Shown: positions 41,912 through 52,209 of the stretch, piece by piece
Position numbering within the stretch: the stretch's first letter is position 1
Layout: every line of letters begins with the position of its first letter
Assembly: GCF_000383915.1 (NCBI RefSeq)
Contig: NZ_KB912942.1
Location: 6,010,564-6,074,563, forward strand
Direction of reading: 5' to 3'
From: Amycolatopsis benzoatilytica AK 16/65
Lineage (GTDB): Bacteria; Actinomycetota; Actinomycetes; Mycobacteriales; Pseudonocardiaceae
Length of the DNA stretch: 64,000 nucleotides
Program-made: the position numbers and the translations under genes
The notes under the pieces: generated by a model
Seen by the model: the letters and a program-made list of their open reading frames with translations, nothing else
Told to the model about the DNA's origin: nothing
Databases searched by the model: none

Positions 41912-43303
41912 TCACGCCACCCCTTTGCTCGCTTTCACCGGCATGGCGAGCTGGACTTCGGTGCCTTCGCCCGGCGCGGTGCGCAGCTTGCAGGTGCCGC
42001 CGTGGCGTTCCATCCGGCCGCGGATCGAGTCGGCGAGACCGTGCCGGTCGGCGGGCACCACGTCCGGGTCGAAGCCCTTGCCGCGGTCGCGCACGAACAC
42101 GGTGACTTCGGTGGGTTCGACCTCGGCGAACACGCTGACCTCGCCGACCCCGGCGTGTTTGGCCGCGTTGACGATCGCCTCGCGGGCGGCTTGCACCAGC
42201 GCGGTGAGCGCCGGGTTCAGTTCCGCGTCGCCGACCACGACCTGGCCGACCGAGATCGCGAACTGGTCCTCGACCTCGCCGCACGCGGCCGCGAGCGCCT
42301 CGGACAGCTGCTGGCGAGCGCCCTCTTCCTCTTCTTTGGTACGTGTCTCGCTCGGCTTGCCGTAGCCGCCAGGCCCGTACAACCAGCCGCGCAGCTCGCG
42401 CTCCTGGCCACGGGCGAGCCGGGCGACCTCCGCGGGCTGGTCGGCCTGGCGCTGGATCAGCGCGAGCGTCTGCAGCACGGAGTCGTGCAAGTGGGCGGCG
42501 ATCTCGGCGCGTTCGTCGGTGCGGATGCGGGCCTGGCGCTCGTCGCTGAGGTCGCGGACCAGCCGCAGCCAGAACGGGATAGTCAGGACCGCGACACCGA
42601 CCAGCGTCGCGAGGACCGCGATCAGCGAAAACTTGACCTGGTCGAAACTGCCGGTGGCGAACACGACGACGCCGATGCCGGTGGCCACCAGCGCGACGCC
42701 GGCGAGAATCCGGATGGCCGCCGCGACCCGGCCGCCCTCCCCGACGAGCGCTCCGGCGACCCCGTCCCTGGCCCCGGCACGCCACCGCCGCCGCTGCGAC
42801 TCGTCCGCTTCCCGCCAGACGACCGCCGCACCAAGCGCAGCGACCGCCAGCGGCACCGCGACCCAGCCGCGGATGGTGCCGGTGAGCGTGCTGCTGGCGA
42901 TCGCGAGGCCGATGCCCAGCACGATCAGCCCGTACGCGCGCTGCCGGTCGTTCGGCTTGGGCGCGGTGGCCGCTTCTTCGGAACTCTGCGGGACGAACAC
43001 CCAGAGCAGGCCGTATGCGAGCAGCCCGGCCCCGTTGAGCGCGGCCAGCAAGGCGAACACCACGCGCACCCAGACGACCGGTACGCCGAGGTGCTCGGCG
43101 AGCCCGCTCGCGACACCGGCCACCGTCCGCCCGGACCGGCTCCGGTACATCTTGGGCCGCTTTTCCGGTTCGGCGACGTCGGTCACCTGAGCGGACACGA
43201 GCGTCGACGGCGTCGAAGGGTCCGTCGAAACGCGCGAGGCGGCGCCAAGGTCGAGAAAGTCCTGCACGGGTCCCATCGTCACACGCCCCAGCGGCCCCGA
43301 CAT
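41912..43303 (-). CDS. PspC-domain sensor histidine kinase (LiaS/HisKA_3 type)
   Basis: A 463-residue membrane kinase. A PspC domain at residues 50-107 (RSGRTVAGVASGLAEHLGVP; GLLAYGLLWVFVPQ) is followed by about four more helices (AYGLIVLGIGLAIASSTLTG; RILAGVALVATGIGVVVFAT). The HisKA_3 box is ERAEIAAHLHDSVLQTLALI with the phosphorylated His near 271. The HATPase domain has REAIVNAAKHAG, VFVRDRGKGFDPD and HGLADSIRGRMERHGG. PspC fused to a kinase suggests sensing of membrane or envelope stress. It works with the regulator gene downstream. A PspC/LiaF-like gene is found 3.3 kb away on the other strand. Confidence 0.93.
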   Translation of the reverse strand: MSGPLGRVTMGPVQDFLDLGAASRVSTDPSTPSTLVSAQVTDVAEPEKRPKMYRSRSGRTVAGVASGLAEHLGVPVVWVRVVFALLAALNGAGLLAYGLLWVFVPQSSEEAATAPKPNDRQRAYGLIVLGIGLAIASSTLTGTIRGWVAVPLAVAALGAAVVWREADESQRRRWRAGARDGVAGALVGEGGRVAAAIRILAGVALVATGIGVVVFATGSFDQVKFSLIAVLATLVGVAVLTIPFWLRLVRDLSDERQARIRTDERAEIAAHLHDSVLQTLALIQRQADQPAEVARLARGQERELRGWLYGPGGYGKPSETRTKEEEEGARQQLSEALAAACGEVEDQFAISVGQVVVGDAELNPALTALVQAAREAIVNAAKHAGVGEVSVFAEVEPTEVTVFVRDRGKGFDPDVVPADRHGLADSIRGRMERHGGTCKLRTAPGEGTEVQLAMPVKASKGVA

Positions 43304-43428
43304 CGGGGAAGCCCCTGATCCACTCCCCTGGAAACTTCAGCGAAGGACCGCGGCGGCACGGCGGGAGTCGGTACCATGCAGGGGGCGGCCGACTACAGTG
43401 CGTACACGCGATGCCGGGGAGGGCGAGC

Positions 43429-44871
43429 ATGACCGACCAACACCGGGCTCAGCATGTCGAGTCTGCGGGCGACTACTACGCCCGGACGTACCAGGAGAAC
43501 CTGGCGTTCATGGCCGGCGTCTCGAAGTGGGCCCAGCAGTCGACCCAAGACGAAGCTTCGACCTACTCGGTCCAGCAAGGCCAGCAGCTGCTCCAGGGCC
43601 AGCAGACCCGTAGCGACGCGCCGGCACCGGACGCGAACTACGCGTCGTTCAGCCATGAGGACCTGCACAAGATGGTCAACCACGGGCTGGATTTCGACGG
43701 CATCAACGAACGCAGTCGCGTGACTAATACGTACGGCAACTGGCTGGCGGACGCGTCCAACCAGTTCCGCGACGCCGCGACGACGGCGGGTGCCGAGTGG
43801 CAGGGCGCGGCAGCCGAGCAAGCTCACTCGTTCTTCCAGAGCACGGCAGAGCACACCGAGCAGACCGGCAACGCGATGCAACTGGTGTCGAACCGGTACT
43901 CGCAGCAGTCCGCCGCAGCTGACTACGCGCACCGGAACATGCCGGAGCCGACCGGGTTCAACCAGCAGGCCGAGATAGACAAGGCAACCCAGGCGTACCA
44001 GGACGGCAACCCCATCCAGGGGGCGACCGCCATGGCGAACGTCGCGGTCAAGCAGCAGGCGGCGGACGCCGCGCACCAGCAAGCGGTGCAGGTCATGCAC
44101 AACCTGGACCAGACGTACCACGAGACTTCTACGACGCAGCCGGTTTACGCTCCGCCGCCACAGATGAACAGCGACAGCACGACGGCTAGCAGCGCGGCAC
44201 CGGTCACCACGTCGGGCGGCATGTCCAGCGGCCCGTACACCGGTCCGGGCGGGCACGCGTTCAGCGGTTCCGGGTCGTCGGTGCCGAACGGGCCGGGCGG
44301 TTCCTCCGGCTTCGTCCCGCCCGCGGGCGGGAGCGGCGGGACGCCGTACAACCCGGCACCGGGGGTCAGCACTGGCACCGGACCGCTCGGGAACCCGGGC
44401 CTAACCGGCGGCACCGGCGGCCTTCGTCCGACGCCCGGCATCGGAGGACGGCTTTCGCCGGAAGGCATGACGTTCGGCGGCAACGTCGGGACGCCTGGGT
44501 CCAGCTCGGAATCCACGTCGACCCGGGGCCGAGCGGGGACCGGCGCCGGCGGGACACGCGGCGGTGGCGCAGGCGGCCGGGTCACTGGTGCCGGGGAGTC
44601 GGAGGGGAAGCCGGGAGAGGGCAAGGGCAGCGGAAAGGGTGCTGCTGAGCGGCTTGAGCGCGGCGCTACCGCAGCGGCTAATGCCGGCGGCAAGGGCGGG
44701 AAAGCCGGTGCTGCGGGTGCTGGTGCTGCGGGTGGCGGGAAGAAGAAGGAAGACGACAAGGAACACAAGAACAAGATCCCAACCCAGGTCGACCCAGACG
44801 AGGTGTTCGAGGTCCGCCCGGAGCGGGGGCCGAACGGGGAGAAGATCACTCCGCCAGTGCTGGGAGGTTGA
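43429..44871 (+). CDS. PPE-like type VII secretion substrate with Gly-rich tail
   Basis: A 480-residue protein. Residues 1-210 are helical and PPE/WXG-like: SAGDYYARTYQENLAFMAGV, SHEDLHKMVNHGLDFDGINE, and a helical hairpin turn with AGAEWQGAAAEQAHSFFQST (Trp124-Gly126, the WxG turn). After residue 230 it is Gly/Ser/Thr/Pro-rich with no folded domain, ending KIPTQVDPDEVFEVRPERGP. GGGGAGGG lies shortly before the ATG. No ESX secretion genes are in the window, so export would need a system elsewhere. The next gene encodes a likely PE/WXG-like partner. Confidence 0.75.
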   Translation: MTDQHRAQHVESAGDYYARTYQENLAFMAGVSKWAQQSTQDEASTYSVQQGQQLLQGQQTRSDAPAPDANYASFSHEDLHKMVNHGLDFDGINERSRVTNTYGNWLADASNQFRDAATTAGAEWQGAAAEQAHSFFQSTAEHTEQTGNAMQLVSNRYSQQSAAADYAHRNMPEPTGFNQQAEIDKATQAYQDGNPIQGATAMANVAVKQQAADAAHQQAVQVMHNLDQTYHETSTTQPVYAPPPQMNSDSTTASSAAPVTTSGGMSSGPYTGPGGHAFSGSGSSVPNGPGGSSGFVPPAGGSGGTPYNPAPGVSTGTGPLGNPGLTGGTGGLRPTPGIGGRLSPEGMTFGGNVGTPGSSSESTSTRGRAGTGAGGTRGGGAGGRVTGAGESEGKPGEGKGSGKGAAERLERGATAAANAGGKGGKAGAAGAGAAGGGKKKEDDKEHKNKIPTQVDPDEVFEVRPERGPNGEKITPPVLGG

Positions 44872-44941
44872 CCCAGCTGACGACCTCAACGACATCTCTG
44901 CGCTCGATCAGCGGCGCTAGTGCGACTGGCAGGAGCAACGC

Positions 44942-45352
44942 ATGACAGACTCAGCATTCGTCCCTGACGACCCAGCGCCCTCCGGCCCGCCAAACTCACC
45001 AGGAGACGCGGCAAACGTTTTCCTCTCTGGTCTGTTCGCCGGCCCAGTCGACTCCAAAGCAGCCGAGAAGATGCGCACCGCAGGATCCCAGATGAAGACG
45101 CTCGCACAGGAGGGAGCCTTTGCGATCAATGAAGCTGGATTTCAGGCATATATGAAAGCTTGCGACTTCTTTCTGCACGGCTTCGACTCAATGAGTCTGG
45201 ATTTGCAATTGCTGTCACAAGAAGCTCAGATGGGCAGCTCCGACTACGCGGGTCGAGTAGCCACCTTCAACACACAAGTAGCCAACGGCGACAATCAGTC
45301 GATGCTACCTAATCTCAACAAAATGAAGATCGCCGTTGAGACCGCACGATGA
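44942..45352 (+). CDS. PE/WXG100-like partner protein, interrupted by an in-frame TGA
   Basis: A 136-residue, mostly helical protein with a Pro-rich start (FVPDDPAPSGPPNSPGDAAN) and helices such as SKAAEKMRTAGSQMKTLAQE and QVANGDNQSMLPNLNKMKIA. GGAGC lies 6 nt before the ATG. The frame stops at TGA 45350-45352, but the same frame continues for 30 sense codons (ALTIARKNYKENESENSQTF...) to a TGA at 45443-45445 that overlaps the next gene's GTG as GTGA. The intact gene probably ended there, so this is a C-terminal truncation or a readthrough stop. G+C is clearly lower than in neighbours. Confidence 0.7.
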   Translation: MTDSAFVPDDPAPSGPPNSPGDAANVFLSGLFAGPVDSKAAEKMRTAGSQMKTLAQEGAFAINEAGFQAYMKACDFFLHGFDSMSLDLQLLSQEAQMGSSDYAGRVATFNTQVANGDNQSMLPNLNKMKIAVETAR

Positions 45353-45441
45353 GCTTTGACCATAGCCCGTAAAAACTACAAAGAAAACGAATCCGAAAAC
45401 AGTCAGACGTTCGCTGATCTCGAAAAGAAGATCCAAGAAAA

Positions 45442-46005
45442 GTGACGACCATCAAGAAATCTTTCGGAATTCTGACCTTGCTCAGCGCAGTCGCGGCACT
45501 GGGCGGATGCTCAAAGTCCGTTGACGGGGCAACGGAATCGTCTACACCGACATCTCCTTCCGCGCCCAGCTCGTCCGCGAGTTCAGCAGAAGGTTCGCTC
45601 ACCGGATTGAACCAATGCGATTTGCTCGATCAAGCACTTGCCGGACAAGGATTCCCTCCAGCCAAACCAACAGTCGCTGATTCTAAGCGCACCTGCGGAA
45701 GCCAGAAGCTTCCACCGAGCGGCAGCTCGGCACCGTCTGTAGTCGTCGCACTCTCCCTGCAAAGCGGTCAGCGTTACACCGATAACGTCAATCACCCAGA
45801 GACCGCTCGCACCGGTCACATTAAAAAACGCGCATCCATCGAACAGCCCGCACCTTTGGGGATATCCGGCGGTTGCCAGATCAACATGGCGGTCGGAGAA
45901 AACTCACGAGTTCTCGTGGTGGTCACATCAGGATCAGATACCGACGGAGCTTGCAAGATGGCCGCGAATGTAGCAGCCGCCGTAGAACCCAAGTTGCCCG
46001 CATAA
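45442..46005 (+). CDS. DUF3558 lipoprotein
   Basis: A 187-residue lipoprotein. The signal peptide ILTLLSAVAALGGCSKS has a lipobox cysteine at about residue 23, then a Ser/Thr/Pro linker and a DUF3558 domain (LNQCDLLDQALAGQGFPPAK; GGCQINMAVGENSRVLVVVT). The family is surface-exposed in actinobacteria and of unknown role, often placed beside PPE/PE-like genes as here. GTG 45442 overlaps the stop of the extended frame of the preceding gene. Composition is AT-rich for this genome. Confidence 0.82.
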   Translation: MTTIKKSFGILTLLSAVAALGGCSKSVDGATESSTPTSPSAPSSSASSAEGSLTGLNQCDLLDQALAGQGFPPAKPTVADSKRTCGSQKLPPSGSSAPSVVVALSLQSGQRYTDNVNHPETARTGHIKKRASIEQPAPLGISGGCQINMAVGENSRVLVVVTSGSDTDGACKMAANVAAAVEPKLPA

Positions 46006-46576
46006 GGCGTCCAGCGAGGAGCACCCCTGAGACCTCACCCGGATCAGCCCGGACTAGGCATTCAAGACCCAACTAGGACCGGGACCAGATACGGAAAATC
46101 ATCCGCCAATACCAGGCTCGTCGAGGTTGGAGCGGCTGGCGCTCCCCTTTCAGCGTCTTCGCCGAAGAAACCTCGCCCGCGCGGTGGTCACCGGAGGCAG
46201 TCGAACGATTCCAGCGTTCTGGGCACGTCAACCTGCCGGTGAAACCCCGTCGCCATGTCGCGAACCCGTTCGTCGGGCTTATCCGAGCCCTTCTGCTGGA
46301 CGGCTCTCACCTGCCAACGCTTCCCCTCCGTCCCGAACCGTATGCGCCAGCCGTCTTAAGGAATCGCCAGCGCTCAAGCCGCCCTCCTAGCCCAACGATT
46401 GCAGGGCCGACCTGGCCATCAGCCCAATCGCATCCCGGTCGTTGGTGCAAGCGGCGCTCATTCCGTATCGCGCGAACCGCCTCACACTTCGCCCTCAGCT
46501 CAGGGAACAACCTCCGGGATGAACTCAGGGACCTTCCCCGATGTGCCCCCTCCCGCTGTCCACCATGCTGTATCCC
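46006..46576. other. 571-bp gene-free stretch, lower GC at its start
   Basis: No frame has coding character or a ribosome site, and no transposase fragment or repeat is recognised. GC rises from left to right, so the right border of the low-GC island probably lies here. TATCCC just before ATG 46577 could be a -10 element of the PspC gene. Confidence 0.4.
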
Positions 46577-47863
46577 ATGAGTGGTGCGAACGAGGCGCGG
46601 TCTCCGCGGACGAATCCGCTGAACGGGTTCGAGGAGACCGTCAAGGACTTCTGGGCCAGCAGGCCGCGGCGGCCGCACTCGCGTCGGAAGGTTGCCGGCG
46701 TTGCGGCGGCTCTTGGGGATCGCTATGGGATCGATCCGGTGGTCATTCGGGTCGCGTTGGTGGCCGCGACCGTTTTCGGCGGGTTCGGGCTCATGTTTTA
46801 CCTGCTCGGGTGGCTGTTCTTCCCCGAGGAGCACGATGAGACCTCCGGTTTCGAGGCGTTGCTCGGGCGCGGGCATTCGAGTATGTCCAAAGTCTTCACG
46901 ATCGCGCTGTCGATCGCGGTGATCCCGGTCGGCGGCTGGACCTTCGGCGGCGTCGGCTGGTTCGACGGCGGTGGCCTCATCGGGTTCGCGCTGATCTCGA
47001 CCTGCCTCTATCTCCTGCACCGCACCCGCGGGCAGGACAACCGTCCGGCGCCGGTTGCCGCGTTCGCGGCCGCCGCTCCGGCCGCTTCCGGAACCGGAGC
47101 TTTCACGATGAACAGCGATGCGCCGACGTCGGCGGCGGCACCGGGATGGGATCCGCTGGCCGCGGACCCGGCCGGATGGGACCTGCCAGAGCCCGCGACT
47201 CCTGCTGACAACTACGACTACAACGAGCCGTCGGCTCCGCGGCCGCCTCGGCGGCGGTCCAAGGTCGGGGCGGCCACCTTCGGCACCGCGATCATCGTGG
47301 CCGGGGTCGGGATCGCGCTCGGCTTCAACGGGATCGACTGGTTCAGCCTGCAGCACATCATCGGGCTGACGCTGGGCGTGCTCGGCATCGGGCTCGTCGC
47401 CGGTGCGTTCGCACGCGGCGGGAAGGGGCTGATCGCGCTCGCGATTCCGCTGTCGATTGCCGGGCTGGTGCTCACCAACAGCACGTTCGACAACTTCAAC
47501 GTCCGCGGCGGTGTCGGCGACCTGTCCGCTTCTCCCCGGTCGGTGGCCGAGCTGCAACCGGTGTACCGGCACGCCGCCGGGAACATCCGGCTCGACCTGA
47601 CGCAGCTGCCCGCGACCGGTCCGATCAGCACCACGGTCTCGAACGGCGCGGGCGACACCAAGGTCGTCGTCCCGGCGAACGCCGACGTCACCTTCACTTG
47701 CGACACCAGCGCGGGCTCGATCGACTGCCTGAATCGCTCGTCGGACGGCGTCGGACAGCCCACCATCAGCGGCACCGACAACGGCGCCGACGGTCCCGGC
47801 GGGCAGCAGATCACCCTGCACGTCAAGAACGGCGTGGGCAACGTGGAGGTGCTCCGTGGCTGA
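46577..47863 (+). CDS. PspC-domain membrane protein with LiaF-like C-terminus
   Basis: A 428-residue protein. The PspC domain near residues 30-80 (SRRKVAGVAAALGDRYGIDP; FGLMFYLLGWLFFPEE) is followed by two helices, an Ala/Pro-rich loop, three further helices (GTAIIVAGVGIALGFNGIDW; IGLTLGVLGIGLVAGAFARG; GLIALAIPLSIAGLVLTNS), and an outside beta-rich domain (GAGDTKVVVPANADVTFTCD; ITLHVKNGVGNVEVLRG) like LiaF/DUF4097. Such proteins restrain their cognate kinase in LiaFSR systems. The PspC kinase and regulator lie on the other side of the low-GC island. Confidence 0.85.
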   Translation: MSGANEARSPRTNPLNGFEETVKDFWASRPRRPHSRRKVAGVAAALGDRYGIDPVVIRVALVAATVFGGFGLMFYLLGWLFFPEEHDETSGFEALLGRGHSSMSKVFTIALSIAVIPVGGWTFGGVGWFDGGGLIGFALISTCLYLLHRTRGQDNRPAPVAAFAAAAPAASGTGAFTMNSDAPTSAAAPGWDPLAADPAGWDLPEPATPADNYDYNEPSAPRPPRRRSKVGAATFGTAIIVAGVGIALGFNGIDWFSLQHIIGLTLGVLGIGLVAGAFARGGKGLIALAIPLSIAGLVLTNSTFDNFNVRGGVGDLSASPRSVAELQPVYRHAAGNIRLDLTQLPATGPISTTVSNGAGDTKVVVPANADVTFTCDTSAGSIDCLNRSSDGVGQPTISGTDNGADGPGGQQITLHVKNGVGNVEVLRG

Positions 47864-48089
47864 CAACCCTTACGGCTACCAGGAAACCGAGGCTCCGGTG
47901 GAGCGCAAGCGGGGCGTCGACCTGATCACGCTCTTCGTCGGGATCGCGACGCTGCTCGTCTCCGGCTACGTGCTCTCCGACGGTTCCAGCTGGCTGCCGT
48001 CCTTCGACTTCCGGTGGATCTTCGCCGGTGCCGCGGTCTTCTGCGGGGTGCTGATGGTCGGAGCGTCCTTCCGGAAACGTCGCCCGTAA
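47856..48089 (+). CDS. Small two-helix membrane protein coupled to the PspC gene
   Basis: A 77-residue protein with helices VDLITLFVGIATLLVSGYVL and FRWIFAGAAVFCGVLMVGAS and a basic end. GTG 47856 lies inside the PspC gene (8-bp overlap, GTGGCTGA), so translation is coupled. No family is firmly recognised; its size and place suggest an accessory of the PspC/LiaF-like protein. A strong hairpin follows the stop. Confidence 0.8.
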   Translation: MADNPYGYQETEAPVERKRGVDLITLFVGIATLLVSGYVLSDGSSWLPSFDFRWIFAGAAVFCGVLMVGASFRKRRP

Positions 48090-48096
48090 TGCGAAG

Positions 48097-48129
48097 AACG
48101 GGGCCCGGACTCAGCGTCCGGGCCCCGTT
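48097..48129. terminator. Bidirectional terminator between the PspC operon and guaA
   Basis: AACGGGGCCCGGAC pairs perfectly with GTCCGGGCCCCGTT around TCAGC, followed by TTTT on the plus strand. It lies between convergent stops. Confidence 0.88.
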
Positions 48130-48133
48130 TTCG

Positions 48134-49690
<1,557 letters not shown>

Positions 49691-49807
49691 CCAAGACCTC
49701 CAGGTATCAGCGCTTTTGCCACCATCGTCCCAGGTGGGCCCCGTCACGTCGGCAATGCCCCCGCAATGAGGACGCGAGCTGTCCGCGAACCGGCTTACCG
49801 TTCCGGC

Positions 49808-50356
49808 ATGACCATCACCTGGAGCAGTGAACTGGCCGATCAGCTCGACTGGCACTGGCAGCACCACGTCCGGGAGCGGCTGACCGGGCTCGCCGACGAC
49901 GAGTACCTCTGGCAGCCAGTCGACGGCTGCTGGACGATCCGTCCCCGGGCGGAGAAGCCGGACGGCCCGGGAACCGGCGACTTCACCGTCGACTTCTCGT
50001 TCCCCGAGCCGACGCCGCCGCCGGTGACCACGATCGCGTGGCGGCTCGCGCACGTCATCGTCGGCGTGCTCGGCATGCGGGCCGCGTCGCATTTCGGCGG
50101 GCCGCCGATGACCTATCAGGACTTCGCGTACGCCGGCACGGCCGATGAAGCGCTGAAGCAGCTCGACGACGCGTACGCGAACTGGATCGCCGGCGTACGC
50201 AGCCTCGACGCGGAAGCGTTGGAGCGCTCATGCGGTCCGGCCGAGGGGCCGTACGCGGAATACTCGATGGCTGCGCTGGTCCTGCACATCAATCGCGAGA
50301 TGATTCACCACTGCGCGGAGGTTCTGCTGCTGCGAGACCTCTACCGAAACCGGTGA
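49808..50356 (+). CDS. DinB-superfamily (four-helix) protein
   Basis: A 182-residue protein of the DinB/YfiT helical family. [21 protein letters not shown] opens helix 1, [20 protein letters not shown] contains a first His and [20 protein letters not shown] the others, the usual three-His metal site. Actinobacterial members of this subtype are mostly uncharacterised; some are thiol-dependent enzymes. ATG 49808 gives MTITWSSEL. It is divergent from guaA (117 bp). Confidence 0.82.
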   Translation: MTITWSSELADQLDWHWQHHVRERLTGLADDEYLWQPVDGCWTIRPRAEKPDGPGTGDFTVDFSFPEPTPPPVTTIAWRLAHVIVGVLGMRAASHFGGPPMTYQDFAYAGTADEALKQLDDAYANWIAGVRSLDAEALERSCGPAEGPYAEYSMAALVLHINREMIHHCAEVLLLRDLYRNR

Positions 50357-50604
50357 GCAGCATGCCCAGCGCCATCCCGAGCAGGGCGGGCATTCCGTGG
50401 TTGTCGTGCAGCACAGTGTCGAGAACGGCCAGCGGCGCGAGCAGGATGGCGGCGACGTACAACCCCTGAGGCGGTTCGGCGGCGCGCGAGCGCGGTCGGG
50501 ACAAGCACCACGCCGGTCAGGATCGGGCGACGAGTGGGGCCGATCCGGGCGAAGCAGGCCCGGATCGGATTGGCGGACCAGCGAACGGCGGCCGAGTTGG
50601 TCAT
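50289..50604 (-). pseudogene. Probable frameshifted small membrane-protein gene
   Basis: From ATG 50604 one frame reads MTNSAAVRWSANPIRACFAR and GPTRRPILTGVVLVPTALAR, a plausible membrane-protein start. The hydrophobic continuation ([40 protein letters not shown]) is in the next frame. A one-base change in the CG-rich run near 50485-50495 would join them into a protein of about 105 residues. The 3' end overlaps the convergent DinB-like gene by 68 bp. It may be a real decay event or a sequencing error. Confidence 0.4.
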
Positions 50605-50720
50605 GGCTCGACCGTCGAACCCTGGGTCGCCGAGCGCTCCGGACAAATGTCATCTCGCTGCCGGGACAAACGCACTGGGCCGGGGTGCCGAACCTGCCGC
50701 TCCCCCATACCTTGGTGCGC

Positions 50721-52166
50721 ATGGACACGATCACCCCACAGCCCCGGCCCGCGTGGATCGCCGGTCAGGCTGAACAGGGCTCGGACACCTTGGTGGTGCA
50801 CCATCCGTTCGACGGCAGCGAAGTGGCGACCGTCGCGGTGCCCAGCGCCGAGCAGGTAGAACGGGCGGTGGCCGCGGCGGGCGCGGTCGCGAAGGAGTTC
50901 CGGCGCACCCCTGCGCACCAGCGGGCGGGAGCGCTCGAGCAGGTGTCGCGAGGGCTGGCGATGCGAGCCGACGAGTTCGCCGAGGTGATCACGGCCGAGA
51001 ACGGCAAGCCGTTGAAGTGGGCCGAGGCCGAGGTCAAGCGCGCGGTGTCGGTGTTCCGGATCGCCGCCGAGGAGGCGCGCCGATTCACCGGCGACGTGCA
51101 GCGGCTCGACGCCGACCCGTCCGGCGACGCCCGGCTCGCGCTGACGCGCCGCGTTCCCCGCGGTCCGGTGCTCGGCATCGCGCCGTTCAACTTCCCGCTG
51201 AACCTGGTCGCGCACAAGGTCGCGCCGGCGCTCGCGGTGGGCGCGCCGATCATCGTCAAACCCGCGCCGCGCACGCCGTTGTCGTCGCTGATGCTCGGCG
51301 AATTGCTGGCCGAGACCGACCTGCCGGGCGGCGCGTTTTCGGTACTGCCGTTGGGGAACGAGGCGACTCAGGCGCTCGTCGCCGACCCGCGGCTGCCGGT
51401 GGTGTCGTTCACCGGCTCGGGCCCGGTCGGCTGGTCGATCGCGGACGCGGCGGCGCGCAAGCACGTCGTCCTCGAACTGGGCGGCAACGCGGCGGCGGTC
51501 GTGCTGCGGGACTGGCCGGACGTGGAAGGCGCGGCGCAGCGGATCGCGACGTTCGGCAACTACCAGGCCGGCCAGTCGTGCATCGCGGTACAGCGGGTGA
51601 TCGTGGACGCGGCGATCGCCGAGGAGTTCGTGCCTGCGCTGACCGAGGCCGTCGAAGCGCAGCAGACCGGCGATCCTTACGACCGCAACACCGATGTCGG
51701 CCCGGTCGTCGACGAAGCCGCGGCGAAGCGGATCGTCGCGTGGGTCGAGGAAGCGGTCGCCGGCGGTGCCCGGGTGCTGACCGGCGGGACCCGTTCCGGC
51801 GCGTCGGTCGCACCGACGCTGCTCACCGATGTTCCAGCGGATGCCAAGGCCTGGGCGGAGGAAATCTTCGGGCCGGTGCTTGCGGTGTCCATTGTGGATG
51901 GTGTGGACGAGGCGTTCGCCGCGGTGAACGCGTCCGCGTACGGGTTGCAGGCCGGGGTGTTCACCAGCGACGTCCAGCTGGCATTCCACGCTTCGGCGGA
52001 GCTGGAAGTCGGCGGCGTGATCATCGGCGACGTGCCGTCCTACCGCGCGGATCAGATGCCCTACGGCGGGGTGAAGGGTTCCGGCGTCGGCCGCGAAGGC
52101 GTGCTGTCGGCGATGAACGACCTGACCGAGGAGAGAGTGACCGTCTTCACCGGCGTGGATCTGTAG
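50721..52166 (+). CDS. NAD(P)-dependent aldehyde dehydrogenase
   Basis: A 481-residue ALDH. GIAPFNFPLNLVAHKVAPAL and the cofactor loop SFTGSGPVGWSI are present, with the general base in LELGGN (Glu252) and the nucleophile in GQSCIAVQRV (Cys287). EEIFGPVLAVSIVD and PYGGVKGSGVGREG complete the signature. It resembles the succinate-semialdehyde/glyceraldehyde-3-phosphate (non-phosphorylating) group; the substrate is unassigned. TACCTT lies 8-13 nt before ATG 50721, so the transcript may be nearly leaderless. A strong terminator follows. Confidence 0.93.
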   Translation: MDTITPQPRPAWIAGQAEQGSDTLVVHHPFDGSEVATVAVPSAEQVERAVAAAGAVAKEFRRTPAHQRAGALEQVSRGLAMRADEFAEVITAENGKPLKWAEAEVKRAVSVFRIAAEEARRFTGDVQRLDADPSGDARLALTRRVPRGPVLGIAPFNFPLNLVAHKVAPALAVGAPIIVKPAPRTPLSSLMLGELLAETDLPGGAFSVLPLGNEATQALVADPRLPVVSFTGSGPVGWSIADAAARKHVVLELGGNAAAVVLRDWPDVEGAAQRIATFGNYQAGQSCIAVQRVIVDAAIAEEFVPALTEAVEAQQTGDPYDRNTDVGPVVDEAAAKRIVAWVEEAVAGGARVLTGGTRSGASVAPTLLTDVPADAKAWAEEIFGPVLAVSIVDGVDEAFAAVNASAYGLQAGVFTSDVQLAFHASAELEVGGVIIGDVPSYRADQMPYGGVKGSGVGREGVLSAMNDLTEERVTVFTGVDL

Positions 52167-52169
52167 CGG

Positions 52170-52206
52170 CTCGGGCGGGGCAAGGACTGGCCTTGCCCCG
52201 CCCGAG
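52170..52206. terminator. Bidirectional terminator between ALDH and FAD-oxidase genes
   Basis: A perfect 16-bp stem (CTCGGGCGGGGCAAGG) with an ACTGG loop lies 4 bp after the ALDH stop, between convergent genes. Confidence 0.85.
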
Positions 52207-52209
52207 GTT

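Noticed and set aside
46006..46576. Short frames in the gap before the PspC gene as possible transposase remnants
   Set aside because: No DDE or IS motif, terminal repeat or coding bias is seen.
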